In this document: piece by piece, positions 24,285-31,945 of the stretch
How the letters are laid out: each line of letters starts with the position of its first letter
Position numbering within the stretch: position 1 is the first letter of the stretch
NCBI GenBank assembly: GCA_003597995.1
Contig: QZJY01000058.1
Location: 1 to 38,726 of the forward strand
Length of the DNA: 38,726 nt
Direction of reading: 5' to 3'
Source: Dehalococcoidia bacterium
GTDB taxonomy: Bacteria; Chloroflexota; Dehalococcoidia; Dehalococcoidales; UBA1222
The notes under the pieces: generated by a model
What the model was told of the DNA's origin: nothing
Seen by the model: only the letters and a program-made list of their open reading frames with translations
Databases searched by the model: none
Position numbers and translations under genes: made by a program

Positions 24285-25250
24285 GTGAGAATCAGAGCAA
24301 TTATTAAGGAGAAATTGGACAGACGTGAGATAAATCCAACAGAGGGAATGGCGTTTCTTTACGCTATTACCTGGGTATTATATGTCATTGGCGTCTTTTG
24401 GGTTTTATGGTGGCTGAAGTATGTGACGGTAGAAAGTGCCAAATGGGCTTTAAGTGCCCAAGTGCAAGCTACTGCTGCCATATTTGGGCTTCTAATCGCT
24501 GCTGTTTCATTGCGTTGGAGCCGTGTCACGGAACAAGAACAACAACTAAGAAGCAAAATATATTCTTATCTCCAATTTCTTGCTGGATCTACAAAAGGGA
24601 TCCCTGCCGTGTCTGTCTTAGACTCTGCGTATGGTAAATATGTCGAATGGGTTGAAGGAAACAAGAAAAACAAAGTAAACAAGGCGATTTTTGTAAAGTT
24701 GGGGAGATTCTGGGTAATTAAAAACTTATCAGACCAGTATCGTTTGCGTCTGATATTTGGCAGATTCCTAACTGTTGGGCAGACCAAGCCATTAAATCGA
24801 ATTAGCAAGCTGAGCAGACGTGCTGCTGTCGATATGTGGGAGGACTATCACAAACGTCCAGAAGCTTTTATATTGAACATGCACGAAACGTTTTCTTTTC
24901 TTGTAGCAATAATGATAGCTGAGCAACCAAACACAGGAGAAGAATGCGAGTTTCCCGCTGAAAGCGTTCTCCTAGATAATATTGCTAGTTCAATAATTTC
25001 AGACAATAGTAAATTGATAGCTGAAGAAGTTAAAAGAACTAGGATTATTATACGACCACGGTTCTATCTTACGGCCTTTCTATTAGCTTTGGCTATCTTA
25101 CTCGGGCTATCCATTTTGACTGGCATAGAGGGAACTCTGTATCCATTTTCATTAATCCCCAATTATCTTGCATGGGCTGTCGGCATCCCTATCGGGCTAT
25201 CATTTGCGGGTATTATTTTCAGCTTACTAATTATACGCAAGATCATCTGA
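24285..25250 (+). CDS. AT-rich membrane protein of unknown function
   Basis: Not recognised. The 321-aa protein has about four TM segments: two near the N terminus (about 25-45 and 57-76) and two near the C terminus (about 259-280 and 293-318). Between them lies a basic, helical region of about 180 residues that would be cytoplasmic (YRLRLIFGRFLTVGQTKPLNR, HKRPEAFILNMHETFSF). The start is GTG with a strong SD GGAGGG. It follows the helicase by 22 nt but is clearly richer in AT than the helicase before it and lgt after it, which suggests later acquisition. The two-TM/soluble/two-TM plan is shared by some ion-channel-like effectors; that is only a shape match. Confidence 0.65.
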   Translation: MRIRAIIKEKLDRREINPTEGMAFLYAITWVLYVIGVFWVLWWLKYVTVESAKWALSAQVQATAAIFGLLIAAVSLRWSRVTEQEQQLRSKIYSYLQFLAGSTKGIPAVSVLDSAYGKYVEWVEGNKKNKVNKAIFVKLGRFWVIKNLSDQYRLRLIFGRFLTVGQTKPLNRISKLSRRAAVDMWEDYHKRPEAFILNMHETFSFLVAIMIAEQPNTGEECEFPAESVLLDNIASSIISDNSKLIAEEVKRTRIIIRPRFYLTAFLLALAILLGLSILTGIEGTLYPFSLIPNYLAWAVGIPIGLSFAGIIFSLLIIRKII

Positions 25251-25279
25251 CCGAGGACAATGAACTACTTTTATGCGAT

Positions 25280-25330
25280 GTCACATTCGTGACGGGCGTC
25301 ACAGCAGCAAATGCCGATCTATTGTATAAT
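25280..25330 (+). promoter_or_regulatory. promoter of lgt with alternating GTCAC/GTGAC palindromes
   Basis: TATAAT lies at 25325-25330, with no good -35 box at the usual distance. Upstream, GTCAC (25280-25284), GTGAC (25289-25293) and GTCAC (25298-25302) are spaced by 4 nt, forming two overlapping palindromes. The second is centred about 41.5 bp before the predicted start, the classic place for a class II activator site. Confidence 0.45.
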
Positions 25331-25379
25331 TGCTGGTAATTCCTGAAACAATCATAGAATCTGATCCCCTGGAGCAATT

Positions 25380-26213
25380 ATGAATGCTATAGAAATCAAT
25401 GTCAGCCCTGTCCTGTGGCACATCGGTGGGATGGAGGTGCGCTGGTACGGCGTCATGATGGCGCTGGGCGTGATGGTGCTCATCCTCTGGACATACAACC
25501 AGATAAGGCGCGGCGCTAAACTTTCTTACGACCACCTGCTGGGTGGGGCTCTTGTAGGCATACCCTCAGGCATAGTCTTCGCCCGCCTGCTGCATGTCGT
25601 GGATGGTTCGAGCAATATCAATTACTACTTTTCGCAGCCTCTGCGCATCATCGGCGGGTCGGGGCTCACCATCTACGGCGCCATACTCGGGGCGGCGCTC
25701 GGCGTCTGGGTTTACAGCCGCCTCAACAAGCTGAACTACAGTTATCTGGTGGATGTCATCACCCCGGGAATTATACTGGCGCAGGTGCTGGGAAGGGTGG
25801 GTTGCCTTTTCAACGGCTGCTGTTACGGCAAAGAGTTGATTGGCTCTCCTTTCAACATCGTATATACCAATCCGGAGTCTTTTGCCCCCATCAGCTTTCC
25901 GGTACAGCCGACGCAATTTTATGAATTACTGTTCCTGCTAGCCTTGTTTGCCGTGATAATGGTATTCCGCAGCAAGTTCAAGCCGGACGGGGTGCAGTTC
26001 ATGTTCTATCTGGGCATGTACTCTTTATGGCGTATCGGCATCGGTTTCCTGCGCGTGGGCACGCCTTTTGCCTTCGGGTTGGAAGAAGCTCAGGTTATCG
26101 GCATTATCGTGGCCATCATCTGCTTCTCACTGATAGCCTACCGCGTGCGCAAAGCGAAATCTACGCCTCCGACGGTGGAACTTGCCGCTACGGAGAGCGG
26201 GAGCGAATCTTAA
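25380..26213 (+). CDS. lgt: prolipoprotein diacylglyceryl transferase
   Basis: Lgt transfers diacylglyceryl from phosphatidylglycerol to the lipobox cysteine of prelipoproteins. The 277-aa polytopic membrane protein begins INVSPVLWHIGGMEVRWYGVMMALG, has the GRVGCLFNGCCYGK segment that holds the essential Arg, and QPTQFYELLFLLALF. At the site of the E. coli His103 (GG-x-x-x-H-G-G) it has GLTIYGAILGA, a known kind of variation. The SD TGGAG precedes the ATG. The window also encodes a lipoprotein (28499-29479) that it would modify. It is directly followed by ppa. Confidence 0.93.
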   Translation: MNAIEINVSPVLWHIGGMEVRWYGVMMALGVMVLILWTYNQIRRGAKLSYDHLLGGALVGIPSGIVFARLLHVVDGSSNINYYFSQPLRIIGGSGLTIYGAILGAALGVWVYSRLNKLNYSYLVDVITPGIILAQVLGRVGCLFNGCCYGKELIGSPFNIVYTNPESFAPISFPVQPTQFYELLFLLALFAVIMVFRSKFKPDGVQFMFYLGMYSLWRIGIGFLRVGTPFAFGLEEAQVIGIIVAIICFSLIAYRVRKAKSTPPTVELAATESGSES

Positions 26214-26214
26214 C

Positions 26215-26715
26215 GTGGCGGCATCGAAGCACAACGTGCCCTCGGTCAACGTCATGGTGGAGATACCCAAGGGCAGCCGCAACAAGTACGAGTACGACAG
26301 TAAACGCAAGGTCATCAAGTTCGACCGCATGCTTTTTTCGGCCATGCACTACCCCAGCGACTATGGCTTCATAACCGATACGTTGGCTGAAGACGGCGAC
26401 CCGCTGGACGCGCTGGTGCTGGTATGGGAGGCCACCTTCCCCGGCTGCATGATAGAGGCTCGGCCTATCGGCCTCTTTCGCATGCGCGACGAGCATGGCC
26501 CCGATGCCAAAATCCTCTGTATTCCTCTGGGCGACCCGATGTGGAACCATATCGAGACGCTGGACGATGTGCCGCCGCACCTCCTCAAAGAAATAGAGCA
26601 CTTCTTCAGGGTTTATAAGGACCTCGAAGAGAAGAAGACGGGGATTGAGGGCTGGGAGGGGTTGGATGCGGCCTTGAGGGAAATAAAAGAAGCACAGGAG
26701 AGGTTTAAGAAATAG
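26215..26715 (+). CDS. ppa: inorganic pyrophosphatase (family I)
   Basis: Ppa hydrolyses pyrophosphate and drives biosynthetic reactions forward. The 166-aa product has VEIPKGSRNKYEYD, HYPSDYGFITDTLAEDGDPLDALVLV with the metal-binding Asp residues, and IPLGDPMW. The start is set at GTG 26215, two bases after the lgt stop, with GGGAG 11 nt upstream. A longer TTG start at 26182 inside lgt would add 11 residues with no family match. It ends before a strong bidirectional terminator. Confidence 0.93.
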   Translation: MAASKHNVPSVNVMVEIPKGSRNKYEYDSKRKVIKFDRMLFSAMHYPSDYGFITDTLAEDGDPLDALVLVWEATFPGCMIEARPIGLFRMRDEHGPDAKILCIPLGDPMWNHIETLDDVPPHLLKEIEHFFRVYKDLEEKKTGIEGWEGLDAALREIKEAQERFKK

Positions 26716-26745
26716 CCTCGAACCACTCGCGCATAACTTAACATA

Positions 26746-26782
26746 CAAAAAGAGAGTCGAGATTGTCTCGACTCTCTTTTTG
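26746..26782. terminator. perfect 17-bp bidirectional terminator after ppa
   Basis: Positions 26746-26762 and 26766-26782 are perfectly complementary, with a TTG loop. Both ends carry A or T runs, so it can terminate transcription in either direction. It closes the lgt-ppa unit. Confidence 0.9.
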
Positions 26783-26868
26783 TTTACAACCCGGTTTAAG
26801 CTCGAGTTCAACTTGTGATTTCCGGTAGGCTGACATCTGTCCTGGTTTATCGTTATAACAGTGTGAAA

Positions 26869-26897
26869 TTGGTTGGCTTCGGCGCTGATGGTATACT
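26869..26897 (+). promoter_or_regulatory. promoter of the ECF sigma factor gene
   Basis: TTGGTT (26869-26874), a 17-bp spacer and TATACT (26892-26897) form a good promoter. The start near 26904 leaves a 19-nt leader before the ATG at 26923, which supports that start over the longer reading frame that opens at 26815. Confidence 0.6.
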
Positions 26898-26922
26898 GGT
26901 TATAGTCTTTGAGGGCCATCGA

Positions 26923-27435
26923 ATGAGCGCCGAAACTCTAAAAGAAAAAGAAGCCGAGTTGTGCGGCATGTACGAGCAGTTCTACGATAAAATCTCGCGG
27001 TATGCCTATGTGCGTATCGGAGACAGGGCGTCAGCCGAAGACATCGCGGGCGAGACGTTTCTGAAGGCTCTGAAGGCGTTGCCTTCTTATCGCGAACGCG
27101 GGTTGCCCATGAGCGCCTGGCTTTTTCGTATCGCTCACAATCTGGTGGTGGACTTTCTGAGGCAAAAGTCCAAGGGACGTTCGGTGCCGCTTGATGACAT
27201 CGATTTGCCTTCGGATGTCAACCCTGCGCTGCTGGCAGAGTCACGTCTCGAAATGGCGAGGGTCAACCAGGCTATGAAAGCCCTCAGCCCGGCGCAGCAG
27301 GAAGTGATAAGGCTGCGCTTTCTGGCCGAGTTAAGCTCGAAAGAGGTAGCGGCCGTCATGGGTAAGAGCGACGGCGCCGTGCGCGAGATGCAGAGCTCGG
27401 CCATTGCCCGGCTCAGGCAACTACTTGTGGAATAG
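26923..27435 (+). CDS. ECF-type RNA polymerase sigma factor
   Basis: The 170-aa product has sigma region 2 (about 15-85: YEQFYDKISRYAYVRIGDRASAEDIAGETFLKALKAL, then MSAWLFRIAHNLVVDFLR) and region 4 (about 115-168: ALSPAQQEVIRLRFLAELSSKEVAAVMGKSDGAVREMQSSAIARLRQLL) and no region 3, the ECF layout. GAGGG lies before the ATG. It is 9 nt upstream of a membrane protein with an anti-sigma-like N terminus and shares a locus with a lipoprotein, so it is likely released by an envelope signal. The upstream promoter looks like a housekeeping one. Confidence 0.9.
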   Translation: MSAETLKEKEAELCGMYEQFYDKISRYAYVRIGDRASAEDIAGETFLKALKALPSYRERGLPMSAWLFRIAHNLVVDFLRQKSKGRSVPLDDIDLPSDVNPALLAESRLEMARVNQAMKALSPAQQEVIRLRFLAELSSKEVAAVMGKSDGAVREMQSSAIARLRQLLVE

Positions 27436-27444
27436 CGACATAAA

Positions 27445-28308
27445 ATGAAAGACATCGATTTAATTCTGGATGATTGTCTCGACCATCTCGCTTGGGGTGA
27501 GACGATGGAGGATTGCCTGGCTGCCTACCCGCGACAGGCGGATGAGCTGCGCCCGGCGCTCCTGGCTGTGTCCAGAGTTAAAAAAATCAATACTTTTGAA
27601 CCAGGCGCGGAGGCTAAGGCCGAAGCCCGGCAGCGCTTTTATCGCGCCAGGTCAGAGATGTCTGGCAAGACCGAACGCTCGTTTTTATCCCGGCTGGCCT
27701 ACTGGCCGGCGGCGCTGGTAGCCACGGCAGCGGTGCTGATAGCCGCCATTATTGGATATAATACGCAGCAACCCGGGACATCCCCATATATACCAGTCTC
27801 CATACCAGTCACAAGTTCCGGAGGTAATTTCATCTTCCTCATCAGCGATGCGGTCAATGCTATCGCTGATTTTAAGAGCCTGGAAATAACTATCGACAAA
27901 GTAGGGTTGTTGACCGGTTCAGGCTGGATCGAGTTTGTCCCGGAGGTCAGGACAATCGACCTGACGTTGTTGCCGGGTGAAAAGACGCAGGCCATCTGGC
28001 GCGGCGATATGCCGGAAGGGAAGTATTCCAAAGTGTTCATTTATGTTTCCGATGTCCAGGGCGTGCTCAAGTCTACAGGAAAGGCGGTTGATATCAAACT
28101 GCCCGGAAAAAAGATACAGATAAACAGCGCTTTCAATATTAGCAGTGACAGCACCACCAGCTTCATCTTCGATCTTACCGTAACGGCCAGCGGCAACCCC
28201 AAAAACGGCCTGCGCTATATGCTCAAACCGCAGGTAGACGAAAGCGGCGCGGGTTCCAGCCCGGTCTCAGGAACAGCGCTGGATAAAGGCAAATCACCAA
28301 GTAGGTAA
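27445..28308 (+). CDS. membrane anti-sigma candidate with DUF4382-like ectodomain
   Basis: The 287-aa protein has a cytoplasmic N terminus (about 1-85; LDDCLDHLAWGETMEDCLAAYP, a pattern found in proteins beside ECF factors), one TM helix (about 88-108, AALVATAAVLIAAIIG) and an extracellular domain (about 125-275). That domain reads GNFIFLISDAVNAIADFKSLEITIDKVGLL, then IDLTLLPG, GKYSKVFIYV and YMLKPQVDESG, the pattern of the DUF4382 family. It starts 9 nt after the sigma gene. The likely role is to hold the sigma factor until its ectodomain senses something. The downstream lipoprotein carries the same kind of domain. Confidence 0.78.
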   Translation: MKDIDLILDDCLDHLAWGETMEDCLAAYPRQADELRPALLAVSRVKKINTFEPGAEAKAEARQRFYRARSEMSGKTERSFLSRLAYWPAALVATAAVLIAAIIGYNTQQPGTSPYIPVSIPVTSSGGNFIFLISDAVNAIADFKSLEITIDKVGLLTGSGWIEFVPEVRTIDLTLLPGEKTQAIWRGDMPEGKYSKVFIYVSDVQGVLKSTGKAVDIKLPGKKIQINSAFNISSDSTTSFIFDLTVTASGNPKNGLRYMLKPQVDESGAGSSPVSGTALDKGKSPSR

Positions 28309-28329
28309 AGATAAATATTTAAGATAAAT

Positions 28330-28358
28330 TTGATAAATTGGGTTAGTTATTTTATAAC
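28330..28358 (+). promoter_or_regulatory. possible promoter of the DUF4382 lipoprotein gene
   Basis: TTGATA (28330-28335), a 17-bp spacer and TATAAC (28353-28358) lie in the 190-bp gap before the lipoprotein gene. A target promoter of the ECF factor may also be present here but has no known consensus to compare with. Confidence 0.4.
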
Positions 28359-28498
28359 TTCTTTATGTTTCCTCGACTATATTACGGTTATGAGTCGTCG
28401 TAAACAGAAGATTTTCCACAAATCTTAAACCAGCCACCTGACATTTTGACGGTCTCTCCCGTTATCATTATTGAGTTTTTAACAAGGAGGAAAATGTC

Positions 28499-29479
28499 AT
28501 GAAAAAGATCTCGGTTATATTCACTGCCCTGGCCGTGTTGGCATTGCTATTGGCCGGGTGCGCAAGTTCCCCCGGAACGGCAACTACTAGCACGACATCC
28601 GGCGCTCCGGCCGCGGGTAAGGGATACGTCAATATACTGGTGACCGACGCTCCGCCCAAAAATGAGGTGACCAGTATCATGGTCACGGTTTCCAGCATAA
28701 ACGTACATATGGCAAGCACGGAAACAACTACCGTGCCGACGTCGACAATTACCTCTACCACCACGGCCGCAACAACTACTGCCACAACGACAACGGCCAC
28801 ATCCACGGCCACGACGACATCCACGACAACGACCGGCACGCCCCCGCCAACATCTTCCGGGGAAGCGGGAGGACAATGGATTACCATCCCCGTCAGCGGG
28901 CCCAACCCGTTCGACCTGCTCAAGTTGCAGGGCATCGACGAACTACTGGGAACCGCTCAACTTCAGGCCGGCAGATATACGCAAATCAGGCTGGTCTTAA
29001 CTAAAGTGGAAGTAGCGCTGGGAGGCGGGGCGCTGCAGGAAGCCACCTTGCCCAGTGGCGAACTCAAATTTATCCGCCCGTTCGATGTCATTGCCGGTGA
29101 GACCACCGATGTCGAGCTGGATTTCGACGCTAAGAAAAGCGTCAATGTCACCGGCTCGGGCAAGGTCATGGTCAAACCCGTGGTCAAGCTGACCATCACC
29201 AATAAGAGCTCCAACGAGCTTGCTTCGCTTAGCGGCGTGGTGAGCGCCGTGGATGCTCAAGCGTCGACTATCTCCATCCTGCCCACAGGTCAGACCCAGC
29301 CCATCGTCTTAGGTGTCACACCGCAGACTGTTATTATCCTGGATGAGAAAGAGGTTACACTCGCGGACCTGGCCGCGTTACCGGCTGGCAGCACTGCTAC
29401 CGCCTCATACCTCTCGAACAGTCTGAAAGCGGTAAGGATAGAAATTGTGACGCCGCAGGCTACGACAACGTCTGCTTAA
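28499..29479 (+). CDS. DUF4382 lipoprotein with Thr-rich insert
   Basis: The 326-aa protein has a signal peptide ending in the lipobox LLAG-C21, so it would be lipidated by Lgt and held outside the membrane. The DUF4382 domain runs from about 41 to 245 (YVNILVTDAPPKNEVTSIMVTVSSINVH, then WITIPVSGPNPFDLLKLQG, GRYTQIRLVLTKVEV, VELDFDAKKSV, VKPVVKLTI). It is split by a low-complexity insert of about 50 residues, mostly Thr with Ala, Ser and Pro (about 75-123). A C-terminal beta-rich domain (about 250-320) reads LSGVVSAVDAQASTISI, OB-like in pattern. The SD AAGGAGG at 28484-28490 sets the ATG at 28499. Ligand unknown. Confidence 0.85.
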   Translation: MKKISVIFTALAVLALLLAGCASSPGTATTSTTSGAPAAGKGYVNILVTDAPPKNEVTSIMVTVSSINVHMASTETTTVPTSTITSTTTAATTTATTTTATSTATTTSTTTTGTPPPTSSGEAGGQWITIPVSGPNPFDLLKLQGIDELLGTAQLQAGRYTQIRLVLTKVEVALGGGALQEATLPSGELKFIRPFDVIAGETTDVELDFDAKKSVNVTGSGKVMVKPVVKLTITNKSSNELASLSGVVSAVDAQASTISILPTGQTQPIVLGVTPQTVIILDEKEVTLADLAALPAGSTATASYLSNSLKAVRIEIVTPQATTTSA

Positions 29480-29503
29480 CGAAGATATAGCCACTCTTAT
29501 AGT

Positions 29504-29533
29504 AAAGGGCGTACTTTGAGAAGTACGCCCTTT
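29504..29533. terminator. terminator between the lipoprotein gene and plsY
   Basis: AAAGGGCGTACTT (29504-29516) pairs with AAGTACGCCCTTT (29521-29533) around TGAG, a perfect 13-bp stem. It separates convergent genes and probably serves the lipoprotein gene (+). Confidence 0.85.
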
Positions 29534-29583
29534 CTGTTTAATGAGGATGATTCAGCTAATGTCTGGATACAGTTACTGACAGT

Positions 29584-30228
29584 CTAGAACCTGTCTTTGA
29601 TGCTCTTCCTGGCGAAGACGCGTTTCCAGCTTCCGCCTTTTTTCCTCATCTCTACTAACCTTGGAATGTAGCTGAGGAACGGGATAAGCATGAGCACAGC
29701 GGAAAAGATGACGTAACGCCCGTTGTGGTAGATAAGCCAGGCGATGAACGGGAAGCTGAGCATGGCCAGGCCGTAACTGATGGTAGGTACGCGCGTAAGC
29801 GCCAGTAGCACGAGGAAGATGGCGAAGCCTATAGGATATCCCCAGGGAATGAAATACAGAACAGCGCCTATGACGGTGGCGCCGCCCTTGCCGCCCTTGA
29901 ATTTGAGCCAGATGGGAAATTTGTGGCCCAGCACTGATGCCACGCCGGCGGCCATCTCGATATATATCCACCATGGAATGTCGAAATCGCGTCCGAGCCA
30001 GTGCGCCATGGCTACGGCGGCGGCGCCTTTGCCCAGGTCGAGTGCCAGCACGATAACACCGTAAATGAAGCCGATGTTGTAGATGCTGTTCATGGCGCCC
30101 ATGTTGCGGCTGCCCACAGTGCGGATATCTATGCCTTTGCGCAGCCGCCCCATGATATAGGCGCTGGGAAAAGAACCCAGGAAATAGCCCGCGACCAGCG
30201 AGATGATAATGGCCAGTGGTTGGCTCAT
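29584..30228 (-). CDS. plsY: glycerol-3-phosphate acyltransferase PlsY
   Basis: PlsY acylates glycerol 3-phosphate using acyl phosphate, the first step to phosphatidic acid. The 214-aa polytopic protein has motif 1 GSFPSAYIMGRL, motif 2 as GSRNMGAMNS and motif 3 GHKFPIWLKFKGGKGGATVIGAV. Motif 2 differs from the common GSGNPGATN at three positions, but the Ser, Asn and final Asn are kept. The C terminus is long and basic. The SD AGGAGAG precedes the ATG. It is last in the fabF-recJ-plsY unit, linking lipid synthesis genes around recJ. Confidence 0.9.
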   Translation of the reverse strand: MSQPLAIIISLVAGYFLGSFPSAYIMGRLRKGIDIRTVGSRNMGAMNSIYNIGFIYGVIVLALDLGKGAAAVAMAHWLGRDFDIPWWIYIEMAAGVASVLGHKFPIWLKFKGGKGGATVIGAVLYFIPWGYPIGFAIFLVLLALTRVPTISYGLAMLSFPFIAWLIYHNGRYVIFSAVLMLIPFLSYIPRLVEMRKKGGSWKRVFARKSIKDRF

Positions 30229-30244
30229 AAAAATCTCTCCTGTT

Positions 30245-31945
30245 TCAGATATTTACGCCCGACGGGGCAAAGTCCATGATGTTCAGACGCAGCCGGGATT
30301 CCCCGTTCCAGTCGTCCTGCTCCAGATTATATACGATGTCCAGTGGCAGTTGCACGTCCACGATGCGTTCGCCGGCACCGAAGGCCACCGCGTCCCATAA
30401 ACCGGCGCCCTGCTTGAGCTTGAGCCTGAGGTGCGCGCCGCTGGAGCCCATGGTACGGCAGTCGGCGATGCGCGTGCCCTGGCTGATGAAAACAGGAGCT
30501 GCGTTACCCATGCCGAAGGGCGCCAGCTTCTGAATTTGTGTATGGGTTGCTCCACTCAGTTCGCTGAACCTGACAGAAGCGTCAATGTCTATCCGGGGGC
30601 GCAGGTCGAGCATGGCGAGTTCACCGACGGCGATTTCGTTAAGGCGTTCTTCAAACCTGGGCAGGTTGGCAGCAAGCAGGGTGAAACCGGCTGCCTGGGC
30701 ATGCCCGCCGAAGCGCGTCAGCAGGTCGGAGCATTTACTGATAGCCTCGGTAATATTGAACTCAGGTATGCTGCGGCAACTGCCGTGACAAACCTCTTCG
30801 CCTGTCTGTATGACGATGGCAGGGTGGTAGAACTCATCACACAATCTGCCCGCCACCAGCCCCAGTACCCCGCCGGCATAGCCGGGGTCGCGGGCGATAA
30901 GAATGGGCGAAATGCCCTTCGCCACCACCTGTTCCCGGGCATGGGTCATAGCAGCGGCGGTAAGGCGCTGGCGCTCGCTGTTCTGTTCCGCCAGAGCTTG
31001 CCCCAGTGTGCGCGCTTCTTCAGGTGACTCGGTTACCAGCAGATTGTAGGCTGAGATAGCGTGTTCCAGCCTGCCGGCGGCGTTGAGGCGCGGGGCCAGG
31101 CCGAAAGAGATATCCTGGGCATCCATTTTTTCCAGTTTGATGCCTGCCTGCGAGGCCAGTTCTCTAAGGCCAGGACGCGTGGTATTCCTCAGTTGTTCGA
31201 GGCCGGCTTTTACAAGGTAGCGGTTTTCCCCTACTAGAGGCATCATATCCGCTACTGTGCCGAGCGCCACCAGGTCGAGGAACTCCTGGACTTCATTTTC
31301 TTTACCCAAACCTTGATATAGAGCTTGCAACAGCTTGTACGCCACACCCACGCCGGCGAGGTCTGCAAAAGGATAACGCGAATCCTGTCGTTTGGGGTCC
31401 ACTACGGCAATAGCGGGGGGTAACTCTTCCAGCGGCAGGTGGTGGTCGGTGATTATCAAATCCAGCGGGGGCAGGCGGGGCTTGTGTGTCTCACGCATCT
31501 GCGCTGTGCCGGTGATGCCACAGTCCGCTGTGATTACCAGGGTCACACCGTGTTCCCGCAGCTCTGCAAGGGCGTAGCTGTTTAAACCGTGCCCTTCCTG
31601 TAAGCGGTGCGGTATGTAAGGAATGACGTGACCGCCCAGCCGCTCAAGTCCCTTGACCAGTAACGCTGTGGCGCTGATGCCGTCGACGTCGAAATCGCCG
31701 TAAACGGCTATCTTTTCGCCGCTGAGGAGGGCTTTCTGGATGCGCTGGACAGCTTTCTCGATATCAGGCATCATCCAGGGGTCTCCGCTCAACCGGCTGT
31801 CAGCGCTGAAGAAAGCTTGCGCCAGGGCGGGTTCGCTCAGCCCCCGGTTGTAAAGGAGTTGCTTCAGCAGCGGAGAGTATTCAGCGGTGTTTATAGGGTG
31901 ACCGGCCGGTATACGCGGCAGGATGCTCCAGCGGCAACGGTTCAA
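30245..31945 (-). CDS. recJ: single-stranded-DNA-specific exonuclease RecJ
   Basis: RecJ is a 5'-3' ssDNA exonuclease of recombination and mismatch repair. The 566-aa protein has the DHH-family motifs AVYGDFDVDGISATALLVKGL, ITADCGITG, IITDHHLP and the later DLVALGTVADMMPL and RLNAAGRL, then a DHHA1 domain with GFTLLAAN and GGHAQAAG, and an OB-fold end. The start is TTG at 31945, whose bases overlap the TGA of fabF, so the two are translationally coupled. No better start lies nearby. Confidence 0.93.
   Translation of the reverse strand: MNRCRWSILPRIPAGHPINTAEYSPLLKQLLYNRGLSEPALAQAFFSADSRLSGDPWMMPDIEKAVQRIQKALLSGEKIAVYGDFDVDGISATALLVKGLERLGGHVIPYIPHRLQEGHGLNSYALAELREHGVTLVITADCGITGTAQMRETHKPRLPPLDLIITDHHLPLEELPPAIAVVDPKRQDSRYPFADLAGVGVAYKLLQALYQGLGKENEVQEFLDLVALGTVADMMPLVGENRYLVKAGLEQLRNTTRPGLRELASQAGIKLEKMDAQDISFGLAPRLNAAGRLEHAISAYNLLVTESPEEARTLGQALAEQNSERQRLTAAAMTHAREQVVAKGISPILIARDPGYAGGVLGLVAGRLCDEFYHPAIVIQTGEEVCHGSCRSIPEFNITEAISKCSDLLTRFGGHAQAAGFTLLAANLPRFEERLNEIAVGELAMLDLRPRIDIDASVRFSELSGATHTQIQKLAPFGMGNAAPVFISQGTRIADCRTMGSSGAHLRLKLKQGAGLWDAVAFGAGERIVDVQLPLDIVYNLEQDDWNGESRLRLNIMDFAPSGVNI

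Noticed and set aside
26815-26922. N-terminal extension of the ECF sigma factor from a TTG at 26815
   Set aside because: A good promoter lies within it and an SD precedes the ATG at 26923, where family similarity begins.
28720-28860. ACN-rich tract as a non-coding microsatellite
   Set aside because: It is in frame within a lipoprotein whose conserved domain resumes on the other side.
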